From positions 127,297 to 191,296 of the forward strand of contig JAHDFY010000001.1 of the NCBI GenBank assembly GCA_020627925.1: 64,000 bases of DNA, written 5' to 3'. The DNA comes from a bacterium (GTDB taxonomy: Bacteria > Patescibacteriota > Gracilibacteria > Absconditabacterales > Absconditicoccaceae). This document shows positions 33,306-44,605 of this stretch, piece by piece. Each line of letters starts with the position of its first letter. The first letter of the stretch is position 1. The notes beneath the pieces were generated by a model. The model was not told the origin of the DNA, made no database searches, and saw only the letters and a list, made by a program, of their open reading frames with translations. The position numbers were made by a program, and so were the translations under genes.

Positions 33306-36173
33306 ATGAATCCCAGACTATCTTTTTCTATTGTCAAAAACATGATAAAAAAATGACAAAAAATACGACGAAGTTGATTAATTTTTTCTCTTTTGATTTC
33401 CTATAGTTTTGCTCAATCTCTTATCATAACAGAAGTCTTTTTTGATGGAACAGCAGAACGAATAGAAATAACCAACACTTCTACAAATTATTTTAGTGGT
33501 GATGTTGTTTTGTCATGAGTGAGAAGTAGTAATAATATATTACACCTTTCTTTTTCTCTTGCCTGAGGTGAATCAATGGTTTTTGCAGATAATGCTAGTA
33601 CTTTTGTTGATGCCTCAATGGTTCGTGTTGTTTCGCCAAAGCTTTCTCTTGTTGATACACGTGCTATCAATGCAGCGTTGATTATTAGTGGGCAGCTTGT
33701 TGATACCTTTGTTGCTTCCACAGGGCTTGTTGGTGCAACGAATAATTTGTCTACCTCATTGGAACGCCGGAGTGGTACCATACAACCTGCTTTGTCCACA
33801 AGATCAGCTAATCTTGTGACGGGTTTAGTAGGAAATCCTTGATTTCGACAAACAATTCCAATCCCAACAGGAATATGATTGACGACATGACAGCAGTCTA
33901 CTGGTTCTCTTTTGTCAGGAACAATAACGTCATGAGGTGTTGCAACAAACACATGAAACAACACAACAGGGTGAATTTGATCATGACTATCACAAACAGG
34001 ACAAGGAGGGACTGGTGGATTATCAACGTGAGTATTGATTTTGTCTGGTAGTTGTCCAACGCCAGGTGTTGCCTCAATAACCGAAGTAGGATATAGAGGA
34101 ATAAATAATTACTTTATTGAGTTAATAATTAAACAATCAAATAATTTTTTAATTATATCATGAAGCCTATTGTCAAATCCAATAACTGTAACGACAAGTC
34201 AGTGGACAGCAAATCAAAGATATCTTCTTGCCAGCTCGACATCAGGATTTCATCATACGCAGCGTGTGCTTCCTCTTTCTTTTGGGTTGATGGCAACAGG
34301 GACATTGCAAATTTTTGATGATTCAATGAGGCTTGTTGATAGTCTTGTAATCAGTGGATCAGGCGCTATCACGTGACAATCATATTATCATAGTCTTACT
34401 TCGTGATGTCTGCGTCATTTTGCTGATCTTCAGTCTAGTTCACCATGATTTGATAAAATGTTTCTTCCTTACCTTAATAGCAAGACAATAACCAACACGG
34501 TAACACAAACAGTAGTCGTGCAGGGAAGCGGGAGTTGTCCATCATCGACAACGAGTGGATGATGAACCAGTAGTTGAACAACCACCTCTTCTTGATCAAC
34601 GAACACATGAAGCATAACTTCAGTAACATGACAAGTCTTGTGAACATGAGAAACAATTGAAATAACTCTTATTGACTATAACCCACCGTGATCAGATACC
34701 CACAGCGAGCGTTTGTGATTAACACGACAAGGAAGCGGCATAATGTATCAAATGAACTCGTGACGACAACTTCGTTATGATAACAAAATATATAATTTTT
34801 GATCTCACTTATTGTACAATGGACAACAAAAAATACTAGTAGACAATTTTCGTTTTGTAAATTCGAGAAAAGTATGTGTCGAGCTATGGTATTATAATGA
34901 ACTTCATACATCGCAATGCTATGATCCAGCAATTCATCAGTCACCACGACCTTCTAGTGCGTCAGCGTCAATAAACTCACCCACTAACTCGCCACCAACA
35001 AAAAAACAACAAAGTTCCAAGCCTGATCAACCAAAATTACATTATCGCTCTATGAAATTTTCTCTTGGTGCGATTGTCTATGATCCTCAAGGAAACGACA
35101 AAAACAATGAACAAATTACTATTGTTTCACATGAAGACAACCCCGTAGATTTATCACCTCTTCGTATTCGCGTCAATCAAACCAATAAAAGAATTGACAA
35201 AACTATCCATCCATGAGAATCACTTACCATCACCAAAACTCGATGACTGTCTAATTCCAAGCAGACATGTGTTTCATTGATCTACTTTGAGCATGAGTAT
35301 GACCAATATTGCTATCATCCTCACAAGCAAAAACAAGAAAAACAAATTGATCAAAAATCTGAAACTGGTGCCACTATTGTCCACATGGACAAAAAAAATA
35401 ATCAAAATACATTATTGCCCCAGGTGCTTCCAAGAATTTCAATTGTTTCTCTTTTACCTAATCCCTCTTGAAAAGATAAGTATAACGAAGAGATTCGCTT
35501 GTTTTTATTGTCATGAAATCAAACAACAAGATTGCAAAAACCTTTCCATTTACTCATCAATGACAAAAAAACCTACCTCGACATTGTTTTGACAAAAAAC
35601 CAAGAATATGTTTTGACTGGTTCTTTTTCTCTTCCCAATACTTATGCTTGTGTCTCCTTGATGTACGACACAACATTGTTGGACAAGCTTTGCTATGTAG
35701 ACGCAAAAGAATCACTAACCTACACACATCAGTCACCCTGAGGTCAACTTTCCTCAAAAAATACGCAAGCACTCAAACACATACGCATTACCAAAAAATG
35801 AGGAAGACTTTGTGTCACGTTTTTTTCTGTGATGATTGAATGTAAAAAATACACAATCAAGAAATTACCTTCCATAGAGCTTACCATCACAAAGGCATAC
35901 ATAACCTATCTAGAGTCTTATATCAAAGACCACCGATATATTTTGTGGAAAAATAGCCAATTACCTACGTTTGCTTCACTGTACCGCCAAGCTCTCAAAC
36001 AAGCCAGTCGCTGAAAAAAAAACCTTATTTATCATGGAATAACAATACCACTACAAGACCTTGAACTACAGTACATCTTACTGTATAAACAAGACATTGA
36101 GCAACAATTAGTTTCGCTTTTGCAGCGTGTCTTTATTCCTAACTGTAATGGATGTCAAAAGGATTACTCGTAA
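33306..36173 (+). CDS. Large secreted surface protein with lamin-tail-like (LTD) repeats
   Basis: 955 aa. The signal peptide (about residues 20-37, ending SYSFAQ) is followed by at least three LTD-like beta domains, seen as repeats: LIITEVFFDGTAERIEITN, ASITEVGYRGINNYFIELI, and IEITLIDYNPPGSDTHSERL. The domains are joined by Ser/Thr/Gly linkers in which most glycines are TGA (about residues 195-255 and 395-445). The C-terminal half (about 540-955) is Lys/Gln-rich with several Cys. LTDs are found in secreted bacterial proteins, often near nucleases. The next gene starts 22 bases before its end. Confidence 0.72.
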
Positions 36174-37054
36174 ATTATTATGGTTACCGCAATCTGGGTG
36201 ATGAATTGCTAGTGTTTTGAATGATTGATTATATTTTTGAACATTATCCCGTTGATCATCTCGTTATCGCAGCGTGAGATCCTGTTTTTCTCAATCAACG
36301 ATTGGACAAATCTGTTCATCTCTTATGAGATAAACGTACCAAAATAAAAATCCATGCCAAAAAAATATGATATGTATGGACCTATCGTTATCTTGCCTAT
36401 AAGAAATTTTTCTGATGAGGAGAGGTGTTTTCAGAAAGAAGAGGTTTTTATGGAGGATGGAATTCTGCTTTGAGATATTTTCCGGACATTGTTCGCAAAA
36501 ACTTTACGCTATTTGGTGGTATCGAAACGCCCAAAGCTTCTCGACAAAAACTTCTGTATAAATTAGTGTTACCAAGAGCGAAAGCTATTGTAACAAGAGA
36601 TAAAACTTCTTTTGCTACTGCCAAAAAATATAATAGCAAAGCTGTTTTGTTTCAAGATTTTGCCAAGAATCTTATCGATCAATTAGCAAAAAATACCAAA
36701 AAAACGACAAAAAAACCATACATTCTTATCAATCTTCATCCTCAAAGAAGTGGTAAAAAAGATATTCAGAAAGTTATCACGTTTACCTCACAATACCCTG
36801 ACCATGACTGCTATTACGTCCGATGCTGATGTGATGATAAACCCCTCATCAACAAACTAAAAAAACATATCCCTCATATTCAGCAATATGATCGAGATTG
36901 TCATACAGTAGAAGAAATAATCTCATTTTTTGCAAATGCAACTGCATGAATTGGTGCAAGGCTTCACTTTTTGATGCTTCTCAAAGAATGTAATGTTCCT
37001 CTTGAGGCAATCGTCTATGCCGAAAAGGTCAAAAAATTAATTCTCAATGATTAA
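36152..37054 (+). CDS. Polysaccharide pyruvyl transferase family protein (CsaB-like)
   Basis: 300 aa. The N-terminus NYYGYRNLGDELLVFGM is the family's opening motif, and FFGGGEVFSERRG is the GGG motif, with its glycines TGA, TGA and GGA. GIGARLHFLMLLKECNVP near the C-terminus is the RxH element. CsaB-type enzymes pyruvylate cell-wall polymers that anchor SLH-type surface proteins, which fits the S-layer-like gene nearby (inference). ATG 36152 overlaps the previous gene by 22 bases, and the next gene overlaps its stop as TAATG. Confidence 0.85.
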
Positions 37055-38010
37055 TGTTTTATTTGTTTTTGTTGTCGATGGAATATTCTATTGTTATACC
37101 TACCTATAGAACATATGAGGAAGTGCAGCCACTTCTTGTCAGTATTGCATTACAAACAAAACAACCACAAAACATATATATCATACGAGACAAAAACTCA
37201 TCCCTCACGGATTATCAACATTACAAAAAAAACTGTCTATCACATTTTGACAAAAAAGACATTGTTTCTGTTGTTTCTAATAACTCTGATGCTTGTTTTG
37301 TTCCTTGATCAGGTGCATGATACAACAGGAATTATGGTCTACAACAGTCAAAATCACTGCTTACTTTGTGTGTTGATGATGACAATGTTTTTGCTCCAGA
37401 CTTTGTAGAAAAACTTCTTGCAAGCTATCAGGATACCTTTTGAAAAGATCAAGGAGTGTTATTTCCATTGGAAGAATATAGAAAAGAGTGACGAGTAAGA
37501 TTTGCATGATATGCATGATTTAATCCATGGTTGTCAAGACCTTTTAAAATTCCATATAATCCAAACCAAACCGTTCCTTACGCTATAGCGCTTGCCCCAA
37601 GTAATTGTTTTCTTATTGACACAAAACTTGCTCAAAAACACCCATTTGATGAAAGACTACCTTATGTGTATGAAGATTTACTCTTTTTTGGAACACTTGT
37701 TAAGCAATGATACTCTCTCTTTCTTGATCCTCTCTTAAGAACTCATCATATGCTCAGACAAAAAACAAAAATCCAAGATTTGTATGTATGAAACCCAGCA
37801 AACGCTTATCAAAAATGAAGAAATAGGATTATCTATATGAGACAATTAGGTACATTAGCACAAAAAATTATATTTTTCTGATTTTGATTGTGGTGACAAA
37901 CGTGATGGTTACTTTTGTTTATTCGATGGTCTGCTCCGTGGAATCAAAAAATATCCATCACCAAAGCTTTGCTAAAATGAACAATAGACTGACTGCTGTT
38001 GACGTTGTAG
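37054..38010 (+). CDS. Family 2 glycosyltransferase
   Basis: 318 aa from the TAATG-overlapping ATG; the inner start at 37078 (MEYSIVIPTYR) is a more typical GT2 N-terminus and may be the real one. YSIVIPTYRTYEEVQPLLVS is the nucleotide-binding start, LCVDDDNVFAPDF carries the DxD motif, and LPYVYEDLLFFGTLVKQG the ED acceptor motif. A hydrophobic segment near the C-terminus suggests membrane association. It follows the pyruvyl-transferase-like gene directly, so both probably build one envelope glycan. Confidence 0.87.
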
Positions 38011-38041
38011 GTTGCCATTTATTGTCATTTATTGTGCAACC

Positions 38042-39520
38042 ATGTTATTTTTCTTATTTTTTACTCTGTCGCTGTTGGCGATACTTTTTTCCTATTCTTA
38101 CACTATTTGGTGTATTGCTGTGCTTTTTTTGTTTGTGCTGCTTGCTTGTTGTAAAACGAAATTGTCGTGAGCATACTATGGTGCCTTATTTTTTGCGTGT
38201 ATGCTTCCTCTGATAAGCGTGAAATATTGGCTATCATTTGCTCACAAAGACTATGAATACCTTTATGTATGAGAAATTACTATCATCGAACAATACTGAC
38301 CTGAAAAATTTCTTGTACGTGATCGCGATCAGCAAATCTATTTTTTATGATCGACACAAACCCTCTTTCCTGGTGAAACATATCGAACAGCTGCATACAA
38401 AAAAACCTATGTTGCTCCCTCTCTTTCTTGGGATATTCCTTTATGGAAAAAGGACCTCTGGGAGTATTCGTTCAACTATGATAATCGATTGTTTATGAAA
38501 TGAATTGCCGGCACATTATACACAAAATCTCTTGTTCGAAAGGATTCTTGATCACCCAATTTGATACAAAAAGCAAAGCAGTTGTACAAACAGAATGTTA
38601 CAATATTGTTAGACAACAAAGAGCATCAATCGCTTTTGCTTGGAATGACTATCGGAGACAAATCGACTATGTCAGACAAGGCTTACCAAGAATTTATTGC
38701 CAGCGGACTTGTCCATCTGATTGCGGTAAGTGGCGGAAATATCATTGTTGTTATTGCTATGATGAGTGCTTGTCTATGTTGGGTGCCTTTTTATATAAGG
38801 TTGGTCATTACTTGGTGTTGAGTTGTATTATTTACTTTGCTTTGTGGTGCAGACAGTAGTATTATGAGAGCCGCGATAATGGCTTCTTTGTGGTTGTTCG
38901 CACTGATGGCCGGAAGGAGTGTGTCTATTTGGCGTATGATGGGGATTGCATGGGTAGTAATGTTGGTAATTAATCCATTTTTTTTGTTGTATGATTTATG
39001 ATTTATTTTAAGTTTTGCTGCATTGTCGTGAATTATTATAGTTGATGAAATGTATACAAAAAGTGGCTGTAGAACTAGTGTTTCAAACAAAAGAAAACAT
39101 GTGGTTATCGACAAAGTGGACAGGTTATGGACATCCTTATGTAGACGATATATTGTGCCAACAATTGGCGCGACATGTGGAGTATTCCCGCTTTTGTTGT
39201 TTTTTACAGGAACCTATAATCTGACAAGTATCCTAGGAAATATTTTGATTGTTCCTTTGGTGCCACTGATTATGATATGATGAGGGTTGTTGGCTTGTTT
39301 GCAATGATTGGTAGCAATGCTTTTTCCCTGATTGCTATCACAATTGGTCAAATGATGCGTGTTATGACTTGCTTTGGTCATAGAAACATCAAAGCAGATT
39401 ATTTCTTATGGGTATATTGTTTCTGTTCATTCTTCTATCTATGCGTTATCGTTATTATTGTGATGATGAGCTTGGCTTATGTATAATATCTATCGTATAA
39501 ACAAAAAAGAAGAACATTAG
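38042..39520 (+). CDS. comEC: ComEC/Rec2 DNA-uptake channel, short form
   Basis: 492 aa, polytopic. An N-terminal pair of helices (MLFFLFFTLSLL) and an OB-like soluble region (to about 160) lead into the Competence domain: LLLGMTIGDKSTMSD, ASGLVHLIAVSGGN and ADSSIMRAAIMASLWLFA, followed by GLGFILSFAALSG-like helices. It conducts single-stranded DNA across the membrane. The C-terminal metallo-beta-lactamase domain of many ComEC proteins is absent. The standard code splits the gene into five or more pieces. It converges on the next gene with a 4-base overlap. Confidence 0.9.
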
Positions 39521-39530
39521 TTCTTCTTTC
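39505..39530. terminator. Bidirectional terminator between comEC and a convergent gene
   Basis: AAAGAAGAAC / GTTCTTCTTT around ATTA; both stop codons (TAG plus strand, TAA minus strand) lie in the loop. Confidence 0.7.
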
Positions 39531-40266
39531 ATGATAAGAGTGGGTAATGAGCAAAAAGGTATTCCATTAGTTTTTCAAAGCTTTTGGTTGGTTTTTGCGG
39601 TGCTGTATATCCAAGCTTTTTTACTATTTTTTTCGTAATATTTTTTGTTGCTATTTTTCGTGATTGTAGTTTTCAGGCTCGAGACAATTTATATGATTTC
39701 CTCATTGGTCCTCAGCTAAAATGTCTAATATAGTCTTTCATTGATAGTTCTTTATTGTTATTTCGCTTTCTGTCAATAATATGTACAATAGGGTGGTCAT
39801 GACAATAATGAATGACATGTCCATTCTCGCTTATTCCATATGCCCAGGCCACATGGTCTTGAGCGGGAATTTCTTTGTCTTTATTATCGACAATAGTGCG
39901 TAAAAGCTTTTTTGTTTCTTCATGAGAACGACAAATAATGACTCATGAATTGATTCTACCAGAAAAACCTTGTGAGAAGTACATATATTTTCCTTCTTGC
40001 TCCAAAGATTCAAAAGGAGGGCAGTTTTCGTTGATCATGCAGTCTGAGTCCAAAAAAATAACTCGTTCATAGTATGATAATGCATGTTCTATAGCAGCAA
40101 GCTTAGTTCGAACAACTTGATTATGAGTGTGTCATGACGGAATGTCTTTGATACAGAAGTATTCGTATGTATGTTTTTTGGCATAACGCTCATGAGATGC
40201 AATACATCTATCCCAGATAATATCATAGCCATGGGTAGCAAGAGAAAAGACGAGTGTTTTTTTCAT
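39517..40266 (-). CDS. Glycosyltransferase with DxD motif (GT34/GT8-like)
   Basis: 249 aa. The N-terminus KKTLVFSLATHGYD begins a GT-A fold. RVIFLDSDCMI holds the DxD metal site, GRINSGVIICRS and QDHVAWAYG follow the order seen in galactosyltransferase-type and small glycosyltransferase families, and HYCHDHPIVHI is a late His-rich element. No membrane anchor. It continues the glycan-building theme of this region. The exact family is uncertain. Confidence 0.75.
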
Positions 40267-40885
40267 TAGTAAGTAGGGTTTGTTCATAAAACACTATGCT
40301 TATACATATACATAGTAAAAAAGATAGTCAAAAAAAATTGTAGGTAAAAAGCCATTTTAAAGAAAAAAATAAAAAAAAGTGAATTTTGTATGTCACAAAA
40401 GATGTTCCCTGTCGTATATGTTGGTGAATGACAAAGTTGGTCATCATCTTCACTAATACAAAGTTATTATAAACTATGTTTAAGAAAGCTGCTCTGTTCA
40501 CAGTAACAACAAGGGTGTTGTTCATACAAACATAGGAAATATGATCATTGCATAAGCACATATGAGGTAATATATGTCACATAGTTTGCCATCACTGTTA
40601 TGTCGTAATTGATAACTAATTGCTTGCAAATACTAGTTGTTTCCTATGTTTTATTGAGAAATGTGTTGTCTCGTCTAGACACAAATTATTGCTTTTGTGG
40701 CGATACCTGTCTAAATTCCCTTGCAAACGACAACACAAATGAATAACATTCTGCTTGTTACTGTGTGGAGACGCAGGAACTCATTATGCATAGTGGGCGA
40801 GTCCCATTTATTTCGTGTAAATAGTTGTTTACCGCAAATTTTTACACAAATTTACTATTTTTTTTAGATTATAATTCATTGGATA
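40267..40885 (+). other. Long gene-free leader region of the S-layer-like gene
   Basis: About 620 bases without a convincing coding frame in either code. Several inverted repeats and G/C-richer patches (for example 40656-40690 and 40765-40806) suggest RNA structure. TATAAT at 40870-40875, 11 bases before the ATG, could give a nearly leaderless transcript, with TTTACA 23 bases further up (long spacing). Alternatively an upstream promoter gives a long structured leader. A small RNA cannot be excluded. Confidence 0.4.
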
Positions 40886-43800
40886 ATGAATTTGAAAAAG
40901 TTGTTTGCTAGCTCAGCATCAGCACTTCTTGCTGTTACTGCTGTACTACCAGGTATGACTATCGCTGCTGATAGCCAATACTCACAAACACAACTTGATG
41001 CATTTACAGCTGTATACGATGCTGGTATCGTATCTAGCTCTTTCACAGACATCAACGATGCAGGTGGAATGCTAAGTGCTCAAAGACAAGCGTTTGGAGT
41101 TTATATGAGAAGACTAGCTGATAAGCTAGCTGAATCTGGGTTGATCCCACTAGAATTTACTGTAACAGGTTGTGAAAATCTTTCTGATATGGCAGATTTC
41201 ATGAACCCTACAATTAAACAATTGAATATTGAATCTTGTCAACTAAATCAACTTCACGCGAAGAATGATAAAGCAAGAGACAAAGCATACCCAGAACTAG
41301 ATACTTCTTTTGGTCAAGCATACGCTGCCCTAGGTAAGTACATGTTTGGTGAAGATGCTCAAGACTACGGTGTAGTTGGAGAAAAGAAACACTTCGCTGA
41401 AGGTTTCCACAACAAACTTACAGACGAAGGAATCGCTACAAATCTTTCTGATAATTTTGACCAACCAATGAAAAGAGCCGACATGTTCGTTCTATTCAAG
41501 GATGCTATGGATTATGTAGAAGACCAAGACGATTCTGATGATGACTTCTGTATTGAAGGACTAGAAGATCTTCTAGGTGAAGATGCATGTGATGACTCAG
41601 ACGATTCTGATGATTCTGATGACTCAGACGATTCTGATGATACTGATCTTGACAACAAAGAAGGATCTCTAGATGTTTCTCTTAACTCAGACTCTCTTCC
41701 TGCTCAATCTTCAATTCCAAGTAACGGAACTGTAACTATGGGTATCTTTGATATGGAAGCTTCTGGTAGTGATATCATGATTTCTTCTGTTGAATTGAAA
41801 AGAAGAGGTCTAGGAGACAAAGAAGATATTGATAGAGTATATTTCGAAAAAAACGGAGTAAGAATCTCATCAAGATCTAGTCTAACATCTGACGATATGG
41901 CAACTATTACTTTTGCTCCTGCACTAGTAGTAAAGAAAGGTTCTACTGAAACATTGGATCTTGTTGCAAAATTCGAAGGAGATTCTGGTTCAGAACACTA
42001 CTTTGAAGTTGTGGGAGTAATTTCTTCTGCAGCATCTAGTGATACTAACGTGTCAACAAATATCGTAAGAACAACTTCATACACAGTTGGAAAGCTTAAA
42101 GTAGAAAAAAGAGGAGCTGCTACAACTCATAGAGCTGGAGACTCAGACTCTCTAGAACTAGGACAATTCAGACTTCAAAATACAAGTGCTTCAACAAGAG
42201 ATATTCTTCTAAAAGCTATTACTTTGAGACAAAACGGTACTGCTGATTTGGATGAAACACTAGCTGATATTGCTCTTTACAGAGATTCAGACATGATTTC
42301 TACTGACTGGATTCTTGATGGAAAAGATATTACCTTTATCGTTGATGGAGATATTCTAGACGACGGTCAAAGTGCTACTTACTATGTAAGAGGTGATGTT
42401 ACATACGTTGATGATACATCTGGAGATACATATGAATTCTCTGTAAGAAACACAGAAGATGTTAATGCTGTAGAAAACTCAACGAAGTTTAGAGTAACTA
42501 TTGATACTTCTTCATTAACAAATGGTAAGCTAGAAAAGTATACTGTTGAAGCTTCTGATGTAACATTCAGAAGAGAAACAGGATCATATGATCTATCTCA
42601 AACATTGACACCAGGTTCTGATGATGTTATTGTTTTCAAGGGTACAATTACTTCTCTAGAAGCAGTACAATTGGAAGACCTTAGACTAAATGTTACTTCT
42701 ACAGAAAATATCTATGATGTAGCTAATCAATTCACATTTACTGTTGGAAATGCTAGTGCAACATGGACACCAGCATCTGGTCAAACAAGCCTTACTGCTG
42801 AGTTTGATGGAACATTCCTAGTAGATGGAACTGAAGATGTTATGTTGACAGTTGATATCAAGTCAGATGCTCCTGCAGCAACACTTGATGTTACTCAAGA
42901 TCTTTCTATTGATAGATTTGACCTAAAAGAATACGTAGGAAACAACAATGTTATTCAATCTGCAGTTGGAACTATCGCATCGTCTTTCTTGACTATCGAT
43001 ACAACAACACTGAACGTAACAAGAACAGATGGAAACACTGATAGAACTATCGTTGCTGGTGCAAATGATATTCTATTGATGGGAACTACATTCTCTACAA
43101 ATGATAACATTAACATCAGAATTACACAAATTCAATATACTGGTGATAATGCAACATTCAATAATGACGTGACTGTAAACATGTACGTTAATGGAGTTGT
43201 TGTTGATACAGCAACATACAGAAACAACTTGCTTTCATTCAATGGATTCAATATTGATGTAACAAAGAACGCTCCTGTACTAGTAGAATTGAAAGCAGAT
43301 TTTGCTCAATCTCTAACTGGTGGAAATGCTCTTAACTTGACTCTTTCTTCAGTAAATGCTACTGACGCAAACAGTCAAATCGTAAATCCAACACCTGCTA
43401 CTATAGCTGCTGCAAAAGTAACTATGTCAGATGCTGGTTCTGCACAAGTAACTACAAACTCTAATACTCCATCAGCATCTCTTCTACCTGGAGGAGCATC
43501 TTCTATCGAGTTAGCTAGATTTGATGTTACTGCACAAGATGATGAAATTAAACTAACTGATGCATACTTCGGAAACAAATCAGACATTAGCCTAAACAAC
43601 AGACTATCTCAATACAAATTGTATGATTCTTCTGATATGGCTAATCCTATCGCGGTTGCTACACCAAGAGATGGTGGAATCGCTTTCGAAAACATGTCAT
43701 CTGCTAACTACAAAATTCCTTCAGGAGTGACAAGAACTCTTGTAATCCTAGCAAACATTAATTCAGTGCTAAACACATCTGATTTGGCTGCTTCAGGAGT

Positions 43801-44404
43801 ACAATTGGCTCTATCTGGATCATTTACCAACCCTACTACAGGACAAGTTGGAGGTCTAAGATTCATTTCTTCTAATGGTGCTACAGTTACTACAGTAACT
43901 AATGCTTCAGGTCTTGTGATCGGAAACGAACACAGAGTTGTAAGAGGAAAACCTACTGTTGCTCTATTGCCTACAGCATCATGGAATGTTGCTGAAAGTA
44001 ATAGCCGTGTAATGGAATTCACTGTTACAGCTGATAACAATAGAATTACAGTTTCAGGATTCGACTACTCAATTAACGGAATTTCTGGAACAGTTGATAT
44101 GAAAGTCTACAAAAGTAATAAGTCTCCAGGAAACCTTATTGCAACAGTAACAAACGTTGCTAATGGTACTGATGGACATATTGATGTTGTTGATCAAGTA
44201 ATCAATGCAGGTGCTGGACAAAGATTCATCGTTGAATTTGAAGGTTACCAACCAGCTGGTGGACAATTCGCTATCGCGAGAGAGTTCCTAATCACTGATG
44301 TTGCTTACTTTGATATGTTCAATGATGGTAACTTGTTGATTCCTAACGCTGCAAGCTATGTAAACGTTGGAAACTTCCCACTATCTGAAACATACTCACA
44401 ATAA
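40886..44404 (+). CDS. Giant S-layer-like surface protein
   Basis: 1172 aa with a clear signal peptide (about residues 1-27, ending TIAADS). An N-terminal helical domain (30-215) has SLH-like alternation (FTAVYDAGIVSSSFTDIND). An Asp/Ser repeat linker (about 214-257, DSDDSDDSDD) follows, and then a long series of beta-sandwich-like repeats rich in Thr, Ser, Asp and Asn. No catalytic motif. Not one in-frame TGA occurs although glycine is common, and codons are strongly uniform (GGA/GGT, AGA, CTA), as for a very highly expressed gene. The Asp runs may bind calcium. Probable main surface-layer protein; no sortase motif seen. Confidence 0.83.
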   Translation: MNLKKLFASSASALLAVTAVLPGMTIAADSQYSQTQLDAFTAVYDAGIVSSSFTDINDAGGMLSAQRQAFGVYMRRLADKLAESGLIPLEFTVTGCENLSDMADFMNPTIKQLNIESCQLNQLHAKNDKARDKAYPELDTSFGQAYAALGKYMFGEDAQDYGVVGEKKHFAEGFHNKLTDEGIATNLSDNFDQPMKRADMFVLFKDAMDYVEDQDDSDDDFCIEGLEDLLGEDACDDSDDSDDSDDSDDSDDTDLDNKEGSLDVSLNSDSLPAQSSIPSNGTVTMGIFDMEASGSDIMISSVELKRRGLGDKEDIDRVYFEKNGVRISSRSSLTSDDMATITFAPALVVKKGSTETLDLVAKFEGDSGSEHYFEVVGVISSAASSDTNVSTNIVRTTSYTVGKLKVEKRGAATTHRAGDSDSLELGQFRLQNTSASTRDILLKAITLRQNGTADLDETLADIALYRDSDMISTDWILDGKDITFIVDGDILDDGQSATYYVRGDVTYVDDTSGDTYEFSVRNTEDVNAVENSTKFRVTIDTSSLTNGKLEKYTVEASDVTFRRETGSYDLSQTLTPGSDDVIVFKGTITSLEAVQLEDLRLNVTSTENIYDVANQFTFTVGNASATWTPASGQTSLTAEFDGTFLVDGTEDVMLTVDIKSDAPAATLDVTQDLSIDRFDLKEYVGNNNVIQSAVGTIASSFLTIDTTTLNVTRTDGNTDRTIVAGANDILLMGTTFSTNDNINIRITQIQYTGDNATFNNDVTVNMYVNGVVVDTATYRNNLLSFNGFNIDVTKNAPVLVELKADFAQSLTGGNALNLTLSSVNATDANSQIVNPTPATIAAAKVTMSDAGSAQVTTNSNTPSASLLPGGASSIELARFDVTAQDDEIKLTDAYFGNKSDISLNNRLSQYKLYDSSDMANPIAVATPRDGGIAFENMSSANYKIPSGVTRTLVILANINSVLNTSDLAASGVQLALSGSFTNPTTGQVGGLRFISSNGATVTTVTNASGLVIGNEHRVVRGKPTVALLPTASWNVAESNSRVMEFTVTADNNRITVSGFDYSINGISGTVDMKVYKSNKSPGNLIATVTNVANGTDGHIDVVDQVINAGAGQRFIVEFEGYQPAGGQFAIAREFLITDVAYFDMFNDGNLLIPNAASYVNVGNFPLSETYSQ

Positions 44405-44430
44405 TTATAATCTTTGATTATAAGTACATC

Positions 44431-44460
44431 AAAAACTCCCCTTTATGGGGAGTTTTTTTG
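44431..44460 (+). terminator. Strong terminator after the S-layer-like gene
   Basis: AAAACTCCCC / GGGGAGTTTT stem around TTTAT, then a T run. Confidence 0.9.
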
Positions 44461-44475
44461 ATTGTTAAGTCTCTC

Positions 44476-44503
44476 TTGATGTCAAGCTAAAAAAATGTAT
44501 AAT
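44476..44503 (+). promoter_or_regulatory. Promoter of the cold-shock gene
   Basis: TTGATG at 44476-44481, 16-base spacer, TATAAT at 44498-44503. The start point would be near 44510, leaving a roughly 95-base leader, as is common for cold-shock mRNAs. Confidence 0.7.
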
Positions 44504-44605
44504 ACTATTGTTTACTAAATAGGTGATAGGACTTATCAAATGATAACACCTATAAAACCTGCGATATATTTGGTAGCAACATTTAAATTATTCTTTCTTA
44601 AAACA

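Noticed and set aside
33488-33964. 158-codon minus-strand frame
   Set aside because: Lies antisense to the LTD-like surface gene, which has a signal peptide and continuous frame in code 25; the minus frame is a by-product of its repeats.
31647-34161. A 19-base identical AT-rich word in comF and in the LTD-like gene (about 31647 and 34143)
   Set aside because: Low-complexity A/T sequence in an AT-rich genome; chance is enough, and both copies are inside coding frames.
40328-40561. 77-codon minus-strand frame in the S-layer leader
   Set aside because: No start context, no neighbours in the same direction, composition like random AT-rich DNA.
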